From contig NC_008319.1 of NCBI RefSeq assembly GCF_000014585.1, positions 1,488,001 through 1,552,000 on the forward strand: 64,000 nt of DNA. Direction: 5' to 3'. The notes under the pieces are model-generated. The model was given only the letters and a program-made list of their open reading frames with translations, searched no databases and had not been told where the DNA came from. Position numbers and translations under genes: made by a program. The stretch comes from Synechococcus sp. CC9311. Its GTDB lineage: Bacteria > Cyanobacteriota > Cyanobacteriia > PCC-6307 > Cyanobiaceae. Below, one piece after another: positions 18,934-28,345 of the stretch. How positions within the stretch are numbered: the first letter of the stretch is position 1; the number at the start of each line of letters is the position of its first letter.

Positions 18934-19137
18934 AGACAAGCGATAAAGAAGATGAACTCCTCTATAGCAACACATTCAGGATTTGCCAAAAAGAAAGCTT
19001 AAGCAAAAGCTTGAAATGGTATTTTCAAAATAAGATCATGATCATTATTCAAAAAAGCAGCATTGGCGATCACATCTGCACTTATTATTTTCAGACGAAT
19101 GCGAATAAACACAAATTAAATAATTGATCGCCTATGT

Positions 19138-19608
19138 CTATTTAGTTTCAAATAACTCGCCAGCCATCGCCTGATAAATCTTCAAGGATGCTCCTGGACG
19201 TCGCTTGCGGTTTGGCAAGCCCTGTCCGGGCAGAAGCCTTTCTGGAGCAAAATTAACCGGAGGAGCATCCTCAACAAATTTTTGCGATTCCGCGAGCTCT
19301 TGCGCAATTGATTCCGCTGTCGTAAGCGCCCGCTTCATCTCCCCGGAAGAAGGATCTAGCTCTTTCTGACTCTCTTCAGATTCGCTTGGAGAAACTGGCG
19401 CTGAAGCAGAAGCTGAGATTGATTCCGATGCACGAGCCAAAGGGCGGAGAAGCACAAACCCAAGCATCAACACCAGCAAAGAGATCACTGTGCTGGGTAG
19501 ACCCAGCGATCGGCCCAGGAAATTCCAAACAATCCCTGATCCAGCCAGACCGAACACGCCAATTGCCGCAAACAGCGGACCTATCAGTTTAAGAAGTTGC
19601 TTTTTCAT
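19138..19608 (-). CDS. Membrane-anchored protein with a C-terminal domain shared with 32227-32733
   Basis: 156 residues. Two hydrophobic segments lie near the N-terminus (about 8-27 and 37-57), followed by a Ser/Glu-rich linker and a conserved end: LTTAESIAQELAE, then NFAPERLLPGQGLPNRKRRPG and LKIYQAMAGELF. The same order (LTTAE-IA-LAE, FAPE, PG-L, RRPG, LK, MA-ELF) ends the unlinked protein at 32227-32733, so the two share a domain of about 65 residues. Function unknown. Confidence 0.75.
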   Translation of the reverse strand: MKKQLLKLIGPLFAAIGVFGLAGSGIVWNFLGRSLGLPSTVISLLVLMLGFVLLRPLARASESISASASAPVSPSESEESQKELDPSSGEMKRALTTAESIAQELAESQKFVEDAPPVNFAPERLLPGQGLPNRKRRPGASLKIYQAMAGELFETK

Positions 19609-19972
19609 AAGGCCATTTTGACGAGTTTCGACCCTTCACCGTGTCTTAGATCAACGTCTACCACAAAACACTAGGCAGTGCTTTCAAACAACACACACGA
19701 AAGCAGCAACCAGAGCAGTATCAAGCCTGAAACGCAAAGATCATCAATGACTGCAGGAATGGTTGCTTCAGCTGTCACTGAACCAGATCACACTCCATTC
19801 AAAACATCCACAATGGTCGTCGTGGGTACATATCCTTGAAGATCCAGACAGCAATCAGGTTCGTAAAACATCATTGTCTTCATTCATTCATTTGATACTG
19901 ATCTCCTTTTCTTTTGAATAAAAAGAGCTGAGCCTGTCTTCGTAGTCTAAATCATCTGGCATTAATACATTC
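19609..19972. other. Intergenic stretch, nothing recognised
   Basis: About 360 bases between divergent small genes. It is A/T-rich towards the right. It probably contains both promoters, but no convincing -35/-10 pair, RNA fold or terminator stands out. Confidence 0.35.
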
Positions 19973-20215
19973 ATGGATTTACAAATCGGCAGACTAAACA
20001 GACTCGATCAGATTTCATTCGCCCACCCATGGATTCCAAAGCGTGACTTAATATTAATCCTGCACCATACATTCCATAGATTTGCAGACAAATACTCTGG
20101 CCAAAAACTACAGATGCATCTTGATCGCTGGACCGATATGGCATGCAGCATTTCCGAACACGAAATGAAAGACTTCATGTCACGAGTGAAGGAATTTGCA
20201 GTATTTGAAGATTAG
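19973..20215 (+). CDS. Hypothetical protein of 80 residues
   Basis: An amphipathic, mostly helical-looking soluble protein (HPWIPKRDLILILHHTFHRF, then SEHEMKDFMSRVKEF) without cysteine clusters or signal peptide. ATG 19973 has no strong Shine-Dalgarno. No family is recognised. The composition is protein-like, but it could be a chance frame. Confidence 0.4.
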   Translation: MDLQIGRLNRLDQISFAHPWIPKRDLILILHHTFHRFADKYSGQKLQMHLDRWTDMACSISEHEMKDFMSRVKEFAVFED

Positions 20216-20306
20216 TACTATTTGCGTGCACAGAATCCAACAACAAACAAGAAAATAAATACCTATGGATATTGGAGCTATTAAGGCCATTAAACCCTAG
20301 AGGTCA

Positions 20307-20726
20307 TCAGCAAGGATTCCAGCTCGGTGGCTCTGAAGCATGAACCAAGAGCAATTCAGCAGGTAGGTCACCAATACACCAAGAGCAATGACCTTGCTGA
20401 TTGAATGTTCCTTGATCGCCACCGAAACTAATATCCCCAGGACCCATTTCCACCACTGTGCCATCCATGGTTTTCACTGCCCAATGACCGCGAAGAGTCA
20501 TGATCCATTGAGGAACAGGATTTTCATGCCACTCAAACACGTCTCCAGGCATCAAAATCAATGTGACTAGTTGACTTTCAACCGTGGAGTGACGTGCATT
20601 CCATATTGGCGCAGCACCTTGAGCAAAAACAGATTGCTGGTGATTGTCAAATGCATGAAGCGACTGAGAGCTGGCCCCCATTTCATTGACCCAGACACGC
20701 CAGTACTTAATCGTTGGCAATTGCAT
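20307..20726 (-). CDS. Cupin-like protein
   Basis: 139 residues with a single cupin barrel pattern. The core segment LILMPGDVFEWHENPVPQW resembles cupin motif 1 (G-D-x-H-x-H region), and VVEMGPGDISFGGDQGTFNQ with GHCSW resembles motif 2. Not all metal ligands of classical cupins are evident. Function cannot be assigned. It stands alone, divergent from a doubtful frame at 20738. Confidence 0.65.
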   Translation of the reverse strand: MQLPTIKYWRVWVNEMGASSQSLHAFDNHQQSVFAQGAAPIWNARHSTVESQLVTLILMPGDVFEWHENPVPQWIMTLRGHWAVKTMDGTVVEMGPGDISFGGDQGTFNQQGHCSWCIGDLPAELLLVHASEPPSWNPC

Positions 20727-20737
20727 TGTTCAACACA

Positions 20738-21052
20738 ATGAGTCCATTCGTTAGCAGCATAGAACGGAAATCCTTACAAGTTCCTTATCATCTGGCTGAA
20801 AGGCCTGAACAAGCTTGGAAGAACACTCTGGCGAAGTTAAAGGTTGGCCCATCAGATCAAAAACATTTCAACGGATTCATGGATTCACTGATCGAGCAAA
20901 CAAGCATTACGGGAGTCACACCAAGTTCGAACAAACGATTAACAAATCAGACGATGATCCCAAGCAAATATATGGATTCATTTCTAAACCGCTGTTCAAG
21001 ATTCAATCGTCATGTATCCGTTGTTTATATCCTCAACAAAATCCCACAATAA
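20738..21052 (+). CDS. Doubtful hypothetical protein
   Basis: A frame of 104 codons from ATG 20738, polar and basic in composition, with no motif, no signal and no good Shine-Dalgarno. It starts just after the divergent cupin gene. No competing frame in the same DNA is better. It is kept only as a possible gene. Confidence 0.28.
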   Translation: MSPFVSSIERKSLQVPYHLAERPEQAWKNTLAKLKVGPSDQKHFNGFMDSLIEQTSITGVTPSSNKRLTNQTMIPSKYMDSFLNRCSRFNRHVSVVYILNKIPQ

Positions 21053-21131
21053 ATACATTTAATCCCTTATTAAGGGTTTCAATTGAAAGGATGACAACCT
21101 GGTTTTAAAGCAACCAAAGCCCTCCAGATAT

Positions 21132-22394
21132 TCAACGTTGACCAAGTGCTTGTTGCCAACGATCAGCCAAGGATTCGATGGCAGATTGTGGTCCACAAAG
21201 ACTGAGAAGAGGATTGACAAGATGGCGGGATGCTGCCAAGCGCAATGCAGTGCCATCAAGGGTCTCTAAAGCCTCCATGCAGGAATGGTCGTGATTGTCG
21301 GGTAAGCCAAGGCCTCGGAGCTGAGCGCGACGTTCAGCTCTCTGACCTGTTGTTTGCGAGGCGTGGGCCAACTGACCACGTAATTTGGCACGCGCCAGAT
21401 TGAGATCTGCGCTCACAAGCGTGTGTTCCATCAGTTCCTGCCAACTCATCATCAGCAGGTCCAAGCTGGTTAAGGCCTTATCGACTGCGGTAGAGGCGTG
21501 CAAAACAAAAGGTGAGGCTTTGGCTCTTGCTGGATGGTGCACGCCAACGTCGTAGGCCACGCCATGGTCTTCGCGAAGCCGGCGAAAAAGCAAGCTGGAC
21601 ATACCGGTACCCAAATGGGTTTGCAGCAAACGAAGAGCAAGGTCGTCTGGGTGTCCGTGAGGGAGCGTTGGCTGACCGAGCATCAGCACAACCTGCTCGG
21701 TGGACTGCGGGTGGAGGTGAACGGTTTGTTCTGCGCTCAGTGATGCTCGGTTACTCGATTCTTTGGCATCCAGATCCGATTCAGCGGATTGGGGTTGAGA
21801 GCAAATTCCGTCTGCTTGAAGCTGGTCCAACAATCCTGCTGGGATCGAACCCGACAACGCCAAAATCGCTGCTTCGGAACTGAGCGATGTGGCAATTGGT
21901 CGGAGAGACTCAGCGTTGAGTTGCTCTACCTCAGCCGAAACTCCAAGGGGGTCATGGCCATAGGGGCCCACGCCGTAGGCCAGTTGACGCCAGCCATCAA
22001 AAGCCAGGTGGAAGGGATCTTCTCGCTGACGCTGCAAAGCCTGAAGACTCAACTCCCGCTCCAGGTTCACCTGATCCGCTTGCAGATGCGGTTCATGAAC
22101 CATCGAGCCCAAGAGCGGAAGCAATTGGGGACTATCGAGATCCCGGCATTTCATGCTGATCAGCAAGCCATCTTCATTGGTGTCGCAGCGCAGGCCAGCG
22201 CCACACCCCTCCACGAGATCGGCCATTTGCATGGCATCGAGGGAGCCACACCCGCGAGTCATCACGGATGCCAACAATTGATGCGCTCCCCTCTGGCCGA
22301 TCGGATCAGCAGAGCTACCACGACCGATCCACATTTTGGCGGCCAATACCCCGGGTGTCTGAACAGGATCCAGCACCAAATCTGTCGTGTTCAC
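21132..22394 (-). CDS. M16-family peptidase subunit lacking the zinc motif
   Basis: 420 residues with the M16 insulinase fold (repeated GSSADPIGQRGAHQLLAS-like N-domain, then the Peptidase_M16_C region with VVLMLGQPTLPHGHPDD and FRRLREDHGVAYDVG). The position that carries HxxEH in active members reads GAHQLLASVMT, so no zinc site is present. This is typical of the non-catalytic partner in two-subunit M16 enzymes. It overlaps the upstream M16 gene by four bases, consistent with a heterodimer. Confidence 0.88.
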   Translation of the reverse strand: MNTTDLVLDPVQTPGVLAAKMWIGRGSSADPIGQRGAHQLLASVMTRGCGSLDAMQMADLVEGCGAGLRCDTNEDGLLISMKCRDLDSPQLLPLLGSMVHEPHLQADQVNLERELSLQALQRQREDPFHLAFDGWRQLAYGVGPYGHDPLGVSAEVEQLNAESLRPIATSLSSEAAILALSGSIPAGLLDQLQADGICSQPQSAESDLDAKESSNRASLSAEQTVHLHPQSTEQVVLMLGQPTLPHGHPDDLALRLLQTHLGTGMSSLLFRRLREDHGVAYDVGVHHPARAKASPFVLHASTAVDKALTSLDLLMMSWQELMEHTLVSADLNLARAKLRGQLAHASQTTGQRAERRAQLRGLGLPDNHDHSCMEALETLDGTALRLAASRHLVNPLLSLCGPQSAIESLADRWQQALGQR

Positions 22395-23662
22395 TCCGAG
22401 TCCTCAGGTAAGGCCAAAAGGGTGAACGCTTGATTCGGTTGCAAGCGAGTCAGAAGGGACTGTTGCAAGCGCTCAGCCGTCCAAGTCTGCAGATGACTGA
22501 GCGGAGATAGCAACGTTTGGGTTCGCCCCCATAGAGATTGGGATCCAGCAATTGCAGCAACTGATCCTGGCGCCTCCAAGCTGAATCGAAGGCCATTCCC
22601 CACCAATTGCTTTGCTCGATGGAGTTCGTCATCAGCGATGGCATCCACCGTGACCCGTTTCAATTCCTCCTCGATCACAGCTTCAACCTGCTCAATCTGG
22701 TCTTCAGGACAACATGCCTCCAACATCACCACACTTCCCTGCTCCATCACCGTGACGTCCATATCAATGGATTCCACAATTTGCAGGTCTTCCCTCAAGC
22801 GTTGCACCAAACGACTACGCCTTCCCTCCGCTAGCAGGGTGGTCGCGAGGTCGGCACCCATCACGCTGTATTGGTCGTTGGCTGCAGCCATCGGCCATGC
22901 CATCAGCAACCGTGCTGCCTCAAGGCGAGGGAAACGGAGGGTTTGCCGGCCACTTTGAAATGCGAGCGAACTTGAAGAAGATGCGATTTCATCCTCAGGA
23001 TCAAGACTGCCTTCGAGCTCGGTGAGACGGCTGGAGTGAATCTGCTCCAACACGCTCGATGTCACAGCTCCACTGATGGCCAAACAACAGTTGGGACCGC
23101 GATACCTCCTGTTGTGAAATTGGCGCATTCCCTCAGGAGTGCTATTAATCAAACTCTGTTCCCATCCGAGGATTGGACGGCCGTAAGGGTGTTGTCCAAA
23201 CCCTTTAGACAAAAGGGTTTGAAAGACTTGTTCATCGGGTTGATCTCGGTACTGGGCAATTTCTTCCAGAACCACATCCCTCTCCATGCCGTAAGCGTCC
23301 TCTCTCAACGCTGGATTGAGCACAAGGTCAAGCAGCAGATCCAGGGCGTTCTGAGCGCAGTTGGAAGGCACCAAGACGTGAAAGTGCACATCATCAAAAC
23401 CTGTTGCCGCATTACTGCTGCCACCGAGGGCCTCAATCCGACGATCAAATTCTCCGGCCTGAAGGGTTTCGCTGCCCTTAAACACCATGTGCTCCAAAAA
23501 GTGGGCGAGACCTTCTTCCCCGTGGCCTTCCCAGGTGCTTCCTCCTCGACACCAGAAGTCAAGACAAGTCAGGTCTGCATCAGGCATCTCCGCACACACG
23601 GTCCGGCAACCGTTGTTCAAGCGCTGATGCTGCAATCCAGGGCCAGAGGCGATCTCATTCAT
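22391..23662 (-). CDS. M16-family zinc peptidase, catalytic subunit
   Basis: The inverted zinc motif is intact (HFLEHMVFKGSE), with the distal Glu in VVLEEIAQYRD. From ATG 23662 (MNEIASGPG) the protein has 423 residues, normal for a bacterial M16B subunit. An upstream in-frame start at 23791 would add a non-family tail. The gene overlaps its non-catalytic partner by four bases. Family members degrade peptides or process precursors; the natural substrate is unknown. Confidence 0.92.
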   Translation of the reverse strand: MNEIASGPGLQHQRLNNGCRTVCAEMPDADLTCLDFWCRGGSTWEGHGEEGLAHFLEHMVFKGSETLQAGEFDRRIEALGGSSNAATGFDDVHFHVLVPSNCAQNALDLLLDLVLNPALREDAYGMERDVVLEEIAQYRDQPDEQVFQTLLSKGFGQHPYGRPILGWEQSLINSTPEGMRQFHNRRYRGPNCCLAISGAVTSSVLEQIHSSRLTELEGSLDPEDEIASSSSSLAFQSGRQTLRFPRLEAARLLMAWPMAAANDQYSVMGADLATTLLAEGRRSRLVQRLREDLQIVESIDMDVTVMEQGSVVMLEACCPEDQIEQVEAVIEEELKRVTVDAIADDELHRAKQLVGNGLRFSLEAPGSVAAIAGSQSLWGRTQTLLSPLSHLQTWTAERLQQSLLTRLQPNQAFTLLALPEDSE

Positions 23663-23768
23663 GGTCCCGTGGCAAAGTCCCAAACTGTTATGGGCAGGAG
23701 CAGATGCCTTGCTACGACTGACATGTAGTAATGAAAACTGATCTCTACTGACACTGCGGGCTGAGCTA

Positions 23769-24068
23769 ATGACCATTGAAGAACGACTCAACGAGTGCCG
23801 ACCAGCTGTGATTGCTTATCAGTCTTATAGAGAACAGTTTGACGATGAAAGCGACAAAGCGCTGTCCTGCGAAAGGAAAATCTCACAGCGACTGGACGCT
23901 CATTGTGAACAAGAAGATCAGGTAGAGCTGCAATGTCTATGCCCCAAGTACCAGCAGGCGTTAAGAGGATGGACAAAACGGGCATTAGGTCCTCGTCAAA
24001 ATGATCAAATACAGCGGAACGACATCTCACTCAACACCAAGCTGAAGAGTACGGCGATGAGCAGATAG
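23769..24068 (+). CDS. Hypothetical protein of 99 residues
   Basis: A soluble, charged, helix-prone protein (MTIEERLNECRP; DDESDKALSCERKISQRLDA) with four cysteines but no recognised motif. It begins at ATG 23769, about 100 bases from the divergent M16 start. The reverse frame over the same DNA is less plausible. No family is known to me. Confidence 0.4.
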   Translation: MTIEERLNECRPAVIAYQSYREQFDDESDKALSCERKISQRLDAHCEQEDQVELQCLCPKYQQALRGWTKRALGPRQNDQIQRNDISLNTKLKSTAMSR

Positions 24069-24539
24069 CCTGAAACATAAGCTGAGCTGGAGCGATGAGC
24101 CACACCAAAGCAAAGTGAATCAATCTGTTTAACTCCCATGGCCTGATAGGAAAGAAATACAAGCTCTATTCATATTTCCAAGAAAGCGAATTCGTGGTCC
24201 AAGGCAGAGGAAATAGAAGTCAAGAGAGACAAGAAGAGAAGATATAAGAAAAATATCAAGAAGCTGGAATGACCGAATACTCAGGAACTGCTCCCAACTG
24301 CAAGGGAAAGATGCTTGATTAGCAACACTGATTACAGCAGGACAATGGTTGAAAGCGTGTCCTGGAGACCACCAAAACTTGATGCACAAAACCTTACGGA
24401 TGGCTCATGGCGAGGACATACGCCAAAGACCAAGCTGTGTGCATAAAACTTGATGAATTAAAACTACCAATCATTGCGAGATGGTATAAATACTTAAGTA
24501 TTAAATAATTTTCGTGAGTCCAGTCAAAACCATTGCACA
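24069..24539. other. Gene-poor stretch
   Basis: About 470 bases without a supported gene. The minus-strand open frames here lack any protein-like pattern. No terminator or RNA fold was identified. Confidence 0.35.
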
Positions 24540-24830
24540 GTGATCGCTGAACTGCACCAAAAAACCTTGCTGAAAGAAGTTCAACCCTTTGCCTTTTACC
24601 ACTGCTCCGAGAGACGGAAACAGGCATTAGCTTTCTTGAAGGAAGTTGGAAACGACCACAAATTACGCGAGAAAGTTAGCACTGCAAACAATGACGATGA
24701 CCTCGTAAGGATTGCCAAGGAAGCAGGATTTTGCCCTTCCACAGAAGATATTTGGCTCTACGAAGACCGAAGTTTTAGAAGAAAAGCTGGAATTCGCGGG
24801 TGCTATTTCAACGGCTATGAATCAGACTAA
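24540..24830 (+). CDS. Nif11-domain small protein
   Basis: Residues about 27-62 carry a Nif11-like domain: ALAFLKEVGNDHKLREKVS, then DDDLVRIAKEAGF, matching the pattern aFL..v..D..L...v......LV.IAKEAGF. Nif11 segments occur as leader peptides of RiPPs and as free-standing proteins in cyanobacteria. The C-terminal 30 residues have only one cysteine and no Gly-Gly cleavage site, and no modification enzyme is nearby, so a free-standing role is more likely than a precursor. The start (GTG 24540) is uncertain; a TTG nine codons later is possible. Confidence 0.65.
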   Translation: MIAELHQKTLLKEVQPFAFYHCSERRKQALAFLKEVGNDHKLREKVSTANNDDDLVRIAKEAGFCPSTEDIWLYEDRSFRRKAGIRGCYFNGYESD

Positions 24831-25047
24831 GTTATACTTTCTGCTAAACATGAGCGCTTAATCTTTCATGCTAGAGACTAGGGCTCAGCGATCACTGGGC
24901 CCCCTTACTGTTCGCATCCATGGCGGCATGCATGCACCCCCCTCCCACGTTTAACAAAAGGGAAAGCCAGTACCAGCAGCATTCTCCATGACTGACTCAC
25001 AGCCTGTCATTGAACACTTTCGTACAGGCATTTATTCAAACCAAAGA

Positions 25048-25536
25048 TCAAGCCATACGCTCTTCCGAGCCTCCAAAAGCAAGACTTCTTCTTCCCAATT
25101 CATACATCTCTTGATGAATATTCGACGACTCTGTCTGAAACCAATCAACATATTTAGGTGTTTCAATTTTTTTCACCCCTAAGTCATAAACTATATACTC
25201 AAGGGTTATAAAGCCTCCACCTTCTGCCTTATAACCCAGCTCTAGCAAAACTCTTCCGCTGTCGGTAGGAAGAGGAATCTCTGCATTGTTTTGACTGGTT
25301 GTTGTTTCTATTATCAACGAAGCACTTGTTCCATCGCCTGAGATATCCCTGATTCTTAAAAATAGAGCAGAGTTAAATTTGCTATCTATCAGCCACTTTG
25401 TTCCTTCTCTAATTTTCCAGCTGCATTGGATCACTCCAGGATGCAGACTACCAACAAAGCTGGAAAGATCTGCATGGTCGCTCTTAACAAGAGAATTCCT
25501 CAGCAAGACACCCAGACCAAAAAGCAGCTGCTTCAT
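25048..25536 (-). CDS. DUF4912-like protein
   Basis: 162 residues. The central part resembles DUF4912: SWKI, a variable stretch, LFLRIRDISG, then IPLPTDSGRVLLELGYKAEG and GFITLEYIVYD. The N-terminal residues are mildly hydrophobic but not a clear signal peptide. It stands alone in gene-poor DNA. The family is of unknown function, often with carbohydrate-binding-like predictions. Confidence 0.6.
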   Translation of the reverse strand: MKQLLFGLGVLLRNSLVKSDHADLSSFVGSLHPGVIQCSWKIREGTKWLIDSKFNSALFLRIRDISGDGTSASLIIETTTSQNNAEIPLPTDSGRVLLELGYKAEGGGFITLEYIVYDLGVKKIETPKYVDWFQTESSNIHQEMYELGRRSLAFGGSEERMA

Positions 25537-26708
25537 TCCGGCAAGTTTTATTCATATAGCCTTCAAGACAGCATAGACGATGAAACCTAAAATTATCGAT
25601 TGCCTTAACGTGGTTAAATAAAAACTTATGGGCTAGTCTTTACCAGAATGCACAAAACTTCTTAATCGAAGCCATGCACTATCTTTCCTTTCCATATATA
25701 GCTTCTTGAGCTTACGATCAGCTTCTCATTCTAGACTCTGAGAAACTCCAGAGAGAACCGAGATAACCTTACAAACGTCGTGCCGCTGCTTGCAAAAAGC
25801 TAACGATGGCCAAAGACATACCTAAATCGAGCCACCACTAAGCCTTGGGAGACAACTCAATCGATTCATAAAACCTACATGGCATCGGCAAAAGGAAATC
25901 AGTCTCCATCCACCTCTCGCCAGCAGAGCTACAAATCCTAATCCTGCATAATGAAGAGGATCGTGAAAGCAACTTCTAGTGGATTCAAGAAACGACGAAC
26001 AACACAACAAAGTATCTAGCTAAAACGTTTCGACAGCTCTTTGCTTTGCAGTCAGAACCCAGGCTTGTTTCATTAATGGCTTAAATGAGACCATGCTTCT
26101 AGTGCACGCCAAAAATGCTTCTACAAGGTCCAGCAAAAAGGAGCAGGGCAGGCATAAATCATTTTCTTAATGCCTACATTAAGAAATACGCCTGAACAAA
26201 TGTGGGCTTATCAGCCCTATGAATTCAATTGAAAGATGATGAACAAACTAGGCAAGTAACAGCCGTCAGAAACCAACCAACGCTCATCAAATGATAAAAG
26301 ACAAATAGGCAAAACAACCTCTATCGGCAAACTACCTCGGCTCATCCACGAACAAACAACGTCAACAGGTCCAGCCCCTCATGAACATCGCCGCCGCTCA
26401 CTGCTGTAGTAGCAGCGAATAGACCATCACAGACGGCCTAGCTCGTGTTCGAAAGAGTTGTAGGGGGGCATGAGGCAACACCAGTTGACGACCGTGACCG
26501 AGTGGAGCCATCAAGGCTTAAAGACTCTCGACAGTTGATCTCTCCTCGCCAACACCCTCAAGTAGCCTTACCTATCCAACAGATGGCCCTTAGCCACTGA
26601 CAATTCACTGACAGTACGGTGACAAAAGGTTGAGCAAACCCCAGTCATAGCCTTGATCAGTTGATAAGTCAGGGGTAGTACCACTCTGTGTTGTCCCTCG
26701 CTGGACTG
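25537..26708. other. Long gene-poor region upstream of pcyA
   Basis: Nearly 1.2 kb with no supported gene: only short frames with stop codons in all directions. The one clear structure is a perfect 10-bp inverted repeat at 26163-26186. The pcyA promoter should lie at the right end (26640-26700). The segment could be decayed coding DNA or carry undetected small RNAs. Confidence 0.4.
26163..26186. repeat. Perfect 10-bp inverted repeat
   Basis: TTTCTTAATG (26163-26172) and CATTAAGAAA (26177-26186) around a CCTA loop. There is no T-run beyond it on either strand, so it is not a standard intrinsic terminator. It may be a protein-binding palindrome or an RNA hairpin. Confidence 0.6.
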
Positions 26709-27446
26709 ATGTCCGAATCCACCAACGGTCTTGAATTGCACCCGCTGGTGACCTCTCTAGCGGAGCAAATTCGCACGTGTCGGACAGCCCTCCCTGACCT
26801 CTCTCCTCTGGCTGTAGACCCCGCTTTAGAAGCAATCAGCGGAATGCTTGATGGCGAAACGCTCTTCATTCGCAACGAGCTGCATCAATGCCTTGGTTTA
26901 CGCAAACTTCATCTTGAGATTGCTCGCCTGGGCATGGGATTGCAGATCCTTCATTGCGTCTTTTTTCCGGATCCCAGGTTCGACCTACCAGTCTTTGGTG
27001 CCGATATTGTTGCCAGCAAAGCAGGGATTTCGGCAGCCATTGTTGATCTCTCACCCGTATGCAATGCATTACCTGATGCGGTAAGTGAACCGCTCAGTGC
27101 TTTGCAATTGCCTCCATTTCAGCAAGTGAGAGACCTACCTGCATGGGGAACTATTTTTTCCCCTTATGTGAAATTCATTCGTCCCATCGATGAGCAAGAG
27201 GAGGCATGGTTTGTTGATCTCGTTGGCGAGTACCTCAACATCCTTCGCCAGGCGATTCTGGCAACCGCTCCCAATGCCCTTGATGAACTCCCTACGATCA
27301 ATCGTCATCAGGGCCAACTCTCCTATTGCCGGCAACAGAAACGCAACGACAAGACTCGACGTGTCTTAGAGAAAGCCTTCGGGAGCGCTTGGGCCGATCG
27401 CTACATCGAAGAGATGCTCTTCGACGATCCTCCAGCTCTTCAATGA
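26709..27446 (+). CDS. pcyA: Phycocyanobilin:ferredoxin oxidoreductase
   Basis: Reduces biliverdin IX-alpha by four electrons from ferredoxin to phycocyanobilin, the phycobilisome chromophore. From ATG 26709 (MSESTNG) it has 245 residues, normal for PcyA. Family signatures include [39 protein letters not shown] (with the conserved His and Asp) and the C-terminal [16 protein letters not shown]. An ATG seven codons upstream is possible. Its stop overlaps the start of the devB-like gene by four bases. Confidence 0.96.
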   Translation: MSESTNGLELHPLVTSLAEQIRTCRTALPDLSPLAVDPALEAISGMLDGETLFIRNELHQCLGLRKLHLEIARLGMGLQILHCVFFPDPRFDLPVFGADIVASKAGISAAIVDLSPVCNALPDAVSEPLSALQLPPFQQVRDLPAWGTIFSPYVKFIRPIDEQEEAWFVDLVGEYLNILRQAILATAPNALDELPTINRHQGQLSYCRQQKRNDKTRRVLEKAFGSAWADRYIEEMLFDDPPALQ

Positions 27447-28345
27447 AGCCACCTAAGTGGGTGATCGTTGGGGTGCTTGGAACTGCTGTAGTCGGTGCCG
27501 GTGTCTGGATCACACGCAGGCCAGCGCCGGACGCCCCACTTGCGGCTGCAGCTCCAAAAGTCCGTGCTCCCGAAGCGGTTGCTGCCCTAGGGCAACTCAA
27601 ACCGGCTGGAGAAGTGCGTCGCTTGGCGGCTCCAGTGAGTGGGTTTGGCGGTACCCCTCGCATTTTGGCCCTGCTGGTTAACGAAGGGGACCAGATTCGC
27701 AAGGGCCAACCCTTGGCAATCTTTGACAGCCGACCCCAAATCGAAGCCGAAATCGCTGAAGTTGACGCACAAATTCAATCGGCTGCCATCGAAGTCGAGC
27801 TCCAACAGCGGGAGGTGTCCCGCTACGCAGCCGCGGCCAAGGTAGGAGCTGCTGCAATGGTGGCCTATGAGGAAAAGCAGGATGAACTCAGACGCTTCCA
27901 ACGAGAAGGCGTCGAACTGATCGCAAAGAGACGAAGCCTCGAAACCGACCTTGCTGAAAGCGAGTTGCTTTCTCCCGTCAATGGCACGGTGCTCAAAATT
28001 CACAGCCGCGTTGGAGAGCGTCCTAGCAGCGACGGTGTAATGGAGGTGGGAGCCAGCCAAAGCATGGAGGCCCTGGTTGAAGTGTACGAATCGGATATCA
28101 ATCGAATTTCAATTGGTCAGCCCGTGACCTTGACCAGTGAAAATGGCGGATTCCAAGGGACCCTCGAGGGCCGCGTTGAGCGAATCACTCCGCAGGTACG
28201 ACAGCGACAGGTTCTTTCAACAGATCCCACCGGTGACGCAGATGCCAGGATCATTGAGGTGGATGTGGTTCTTTCACCAGAGTCGGCTCAGCGAGTGACG
28301 CAACTTTCTGGTTTGAAAGTGATTGCTCGCTTCAAAAGCCGATGA
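27443..28345 (+). CDS. devB: DevB-like membrane fusion protein of an ABC exporter
   Basis: 300 residues starting at ATG 27443 ([14 protein letters not shown]), with one N-terminal membrane anchor. A biotinyl-lipoyl-like segment ([20 protein letters not shown]) is followed by a coiled-coil hairpin of about 90 residues, the second lipoyl half ([18 protein letters not shown]) and a beta-barrel region. This is the HlyD/DevB type that links an inner-membrane exporter to the outer membrane. Heterocystous cyanobacteria use DevBCA for glycolipid export; here the substrate is unknown. It overlaps pcyA and devC by four bases each. Confidence 0.9.
   Translation: MKPPKWVIVGVLGTAVVGAGVWITRRPAPDAPLAAAAPKVRAPEAVAALGQLKPAGEVRRLAAPVSGFGGTPRILALLVNEGDQIRKGQPLAIFDSRPQIEAEIAEVDAQIQSAAIEVELQQREVSRYAAAAKVGAAAMVAYEEKQDELRRFQREGVELIAKRRSLETDLAESELLSPVNGTVLKIHSRVGERPSSDGVMEVGASQSMEALVEVYESDINRISIGQPVTLTSENGGFQGTLEGRVERITPQVRQRQVLSTDPTGDADARIIEVDVVLSPESAQRVTQLSGLKVIARFKSR

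Noticed and set aside
23662-23791. N-terminal extension of the catalytic M16 peptidase
   Set aside because: Ser-rich leader is not a clear signal peptide and is not family-like; ATG 23662 preferred.
24884-24915. GGCTCAG/CTGGGCC hairpin as a terminator of the Nif11 gene
   Set aside because: Only weak pairing with a G-U and no T-run on either strand.
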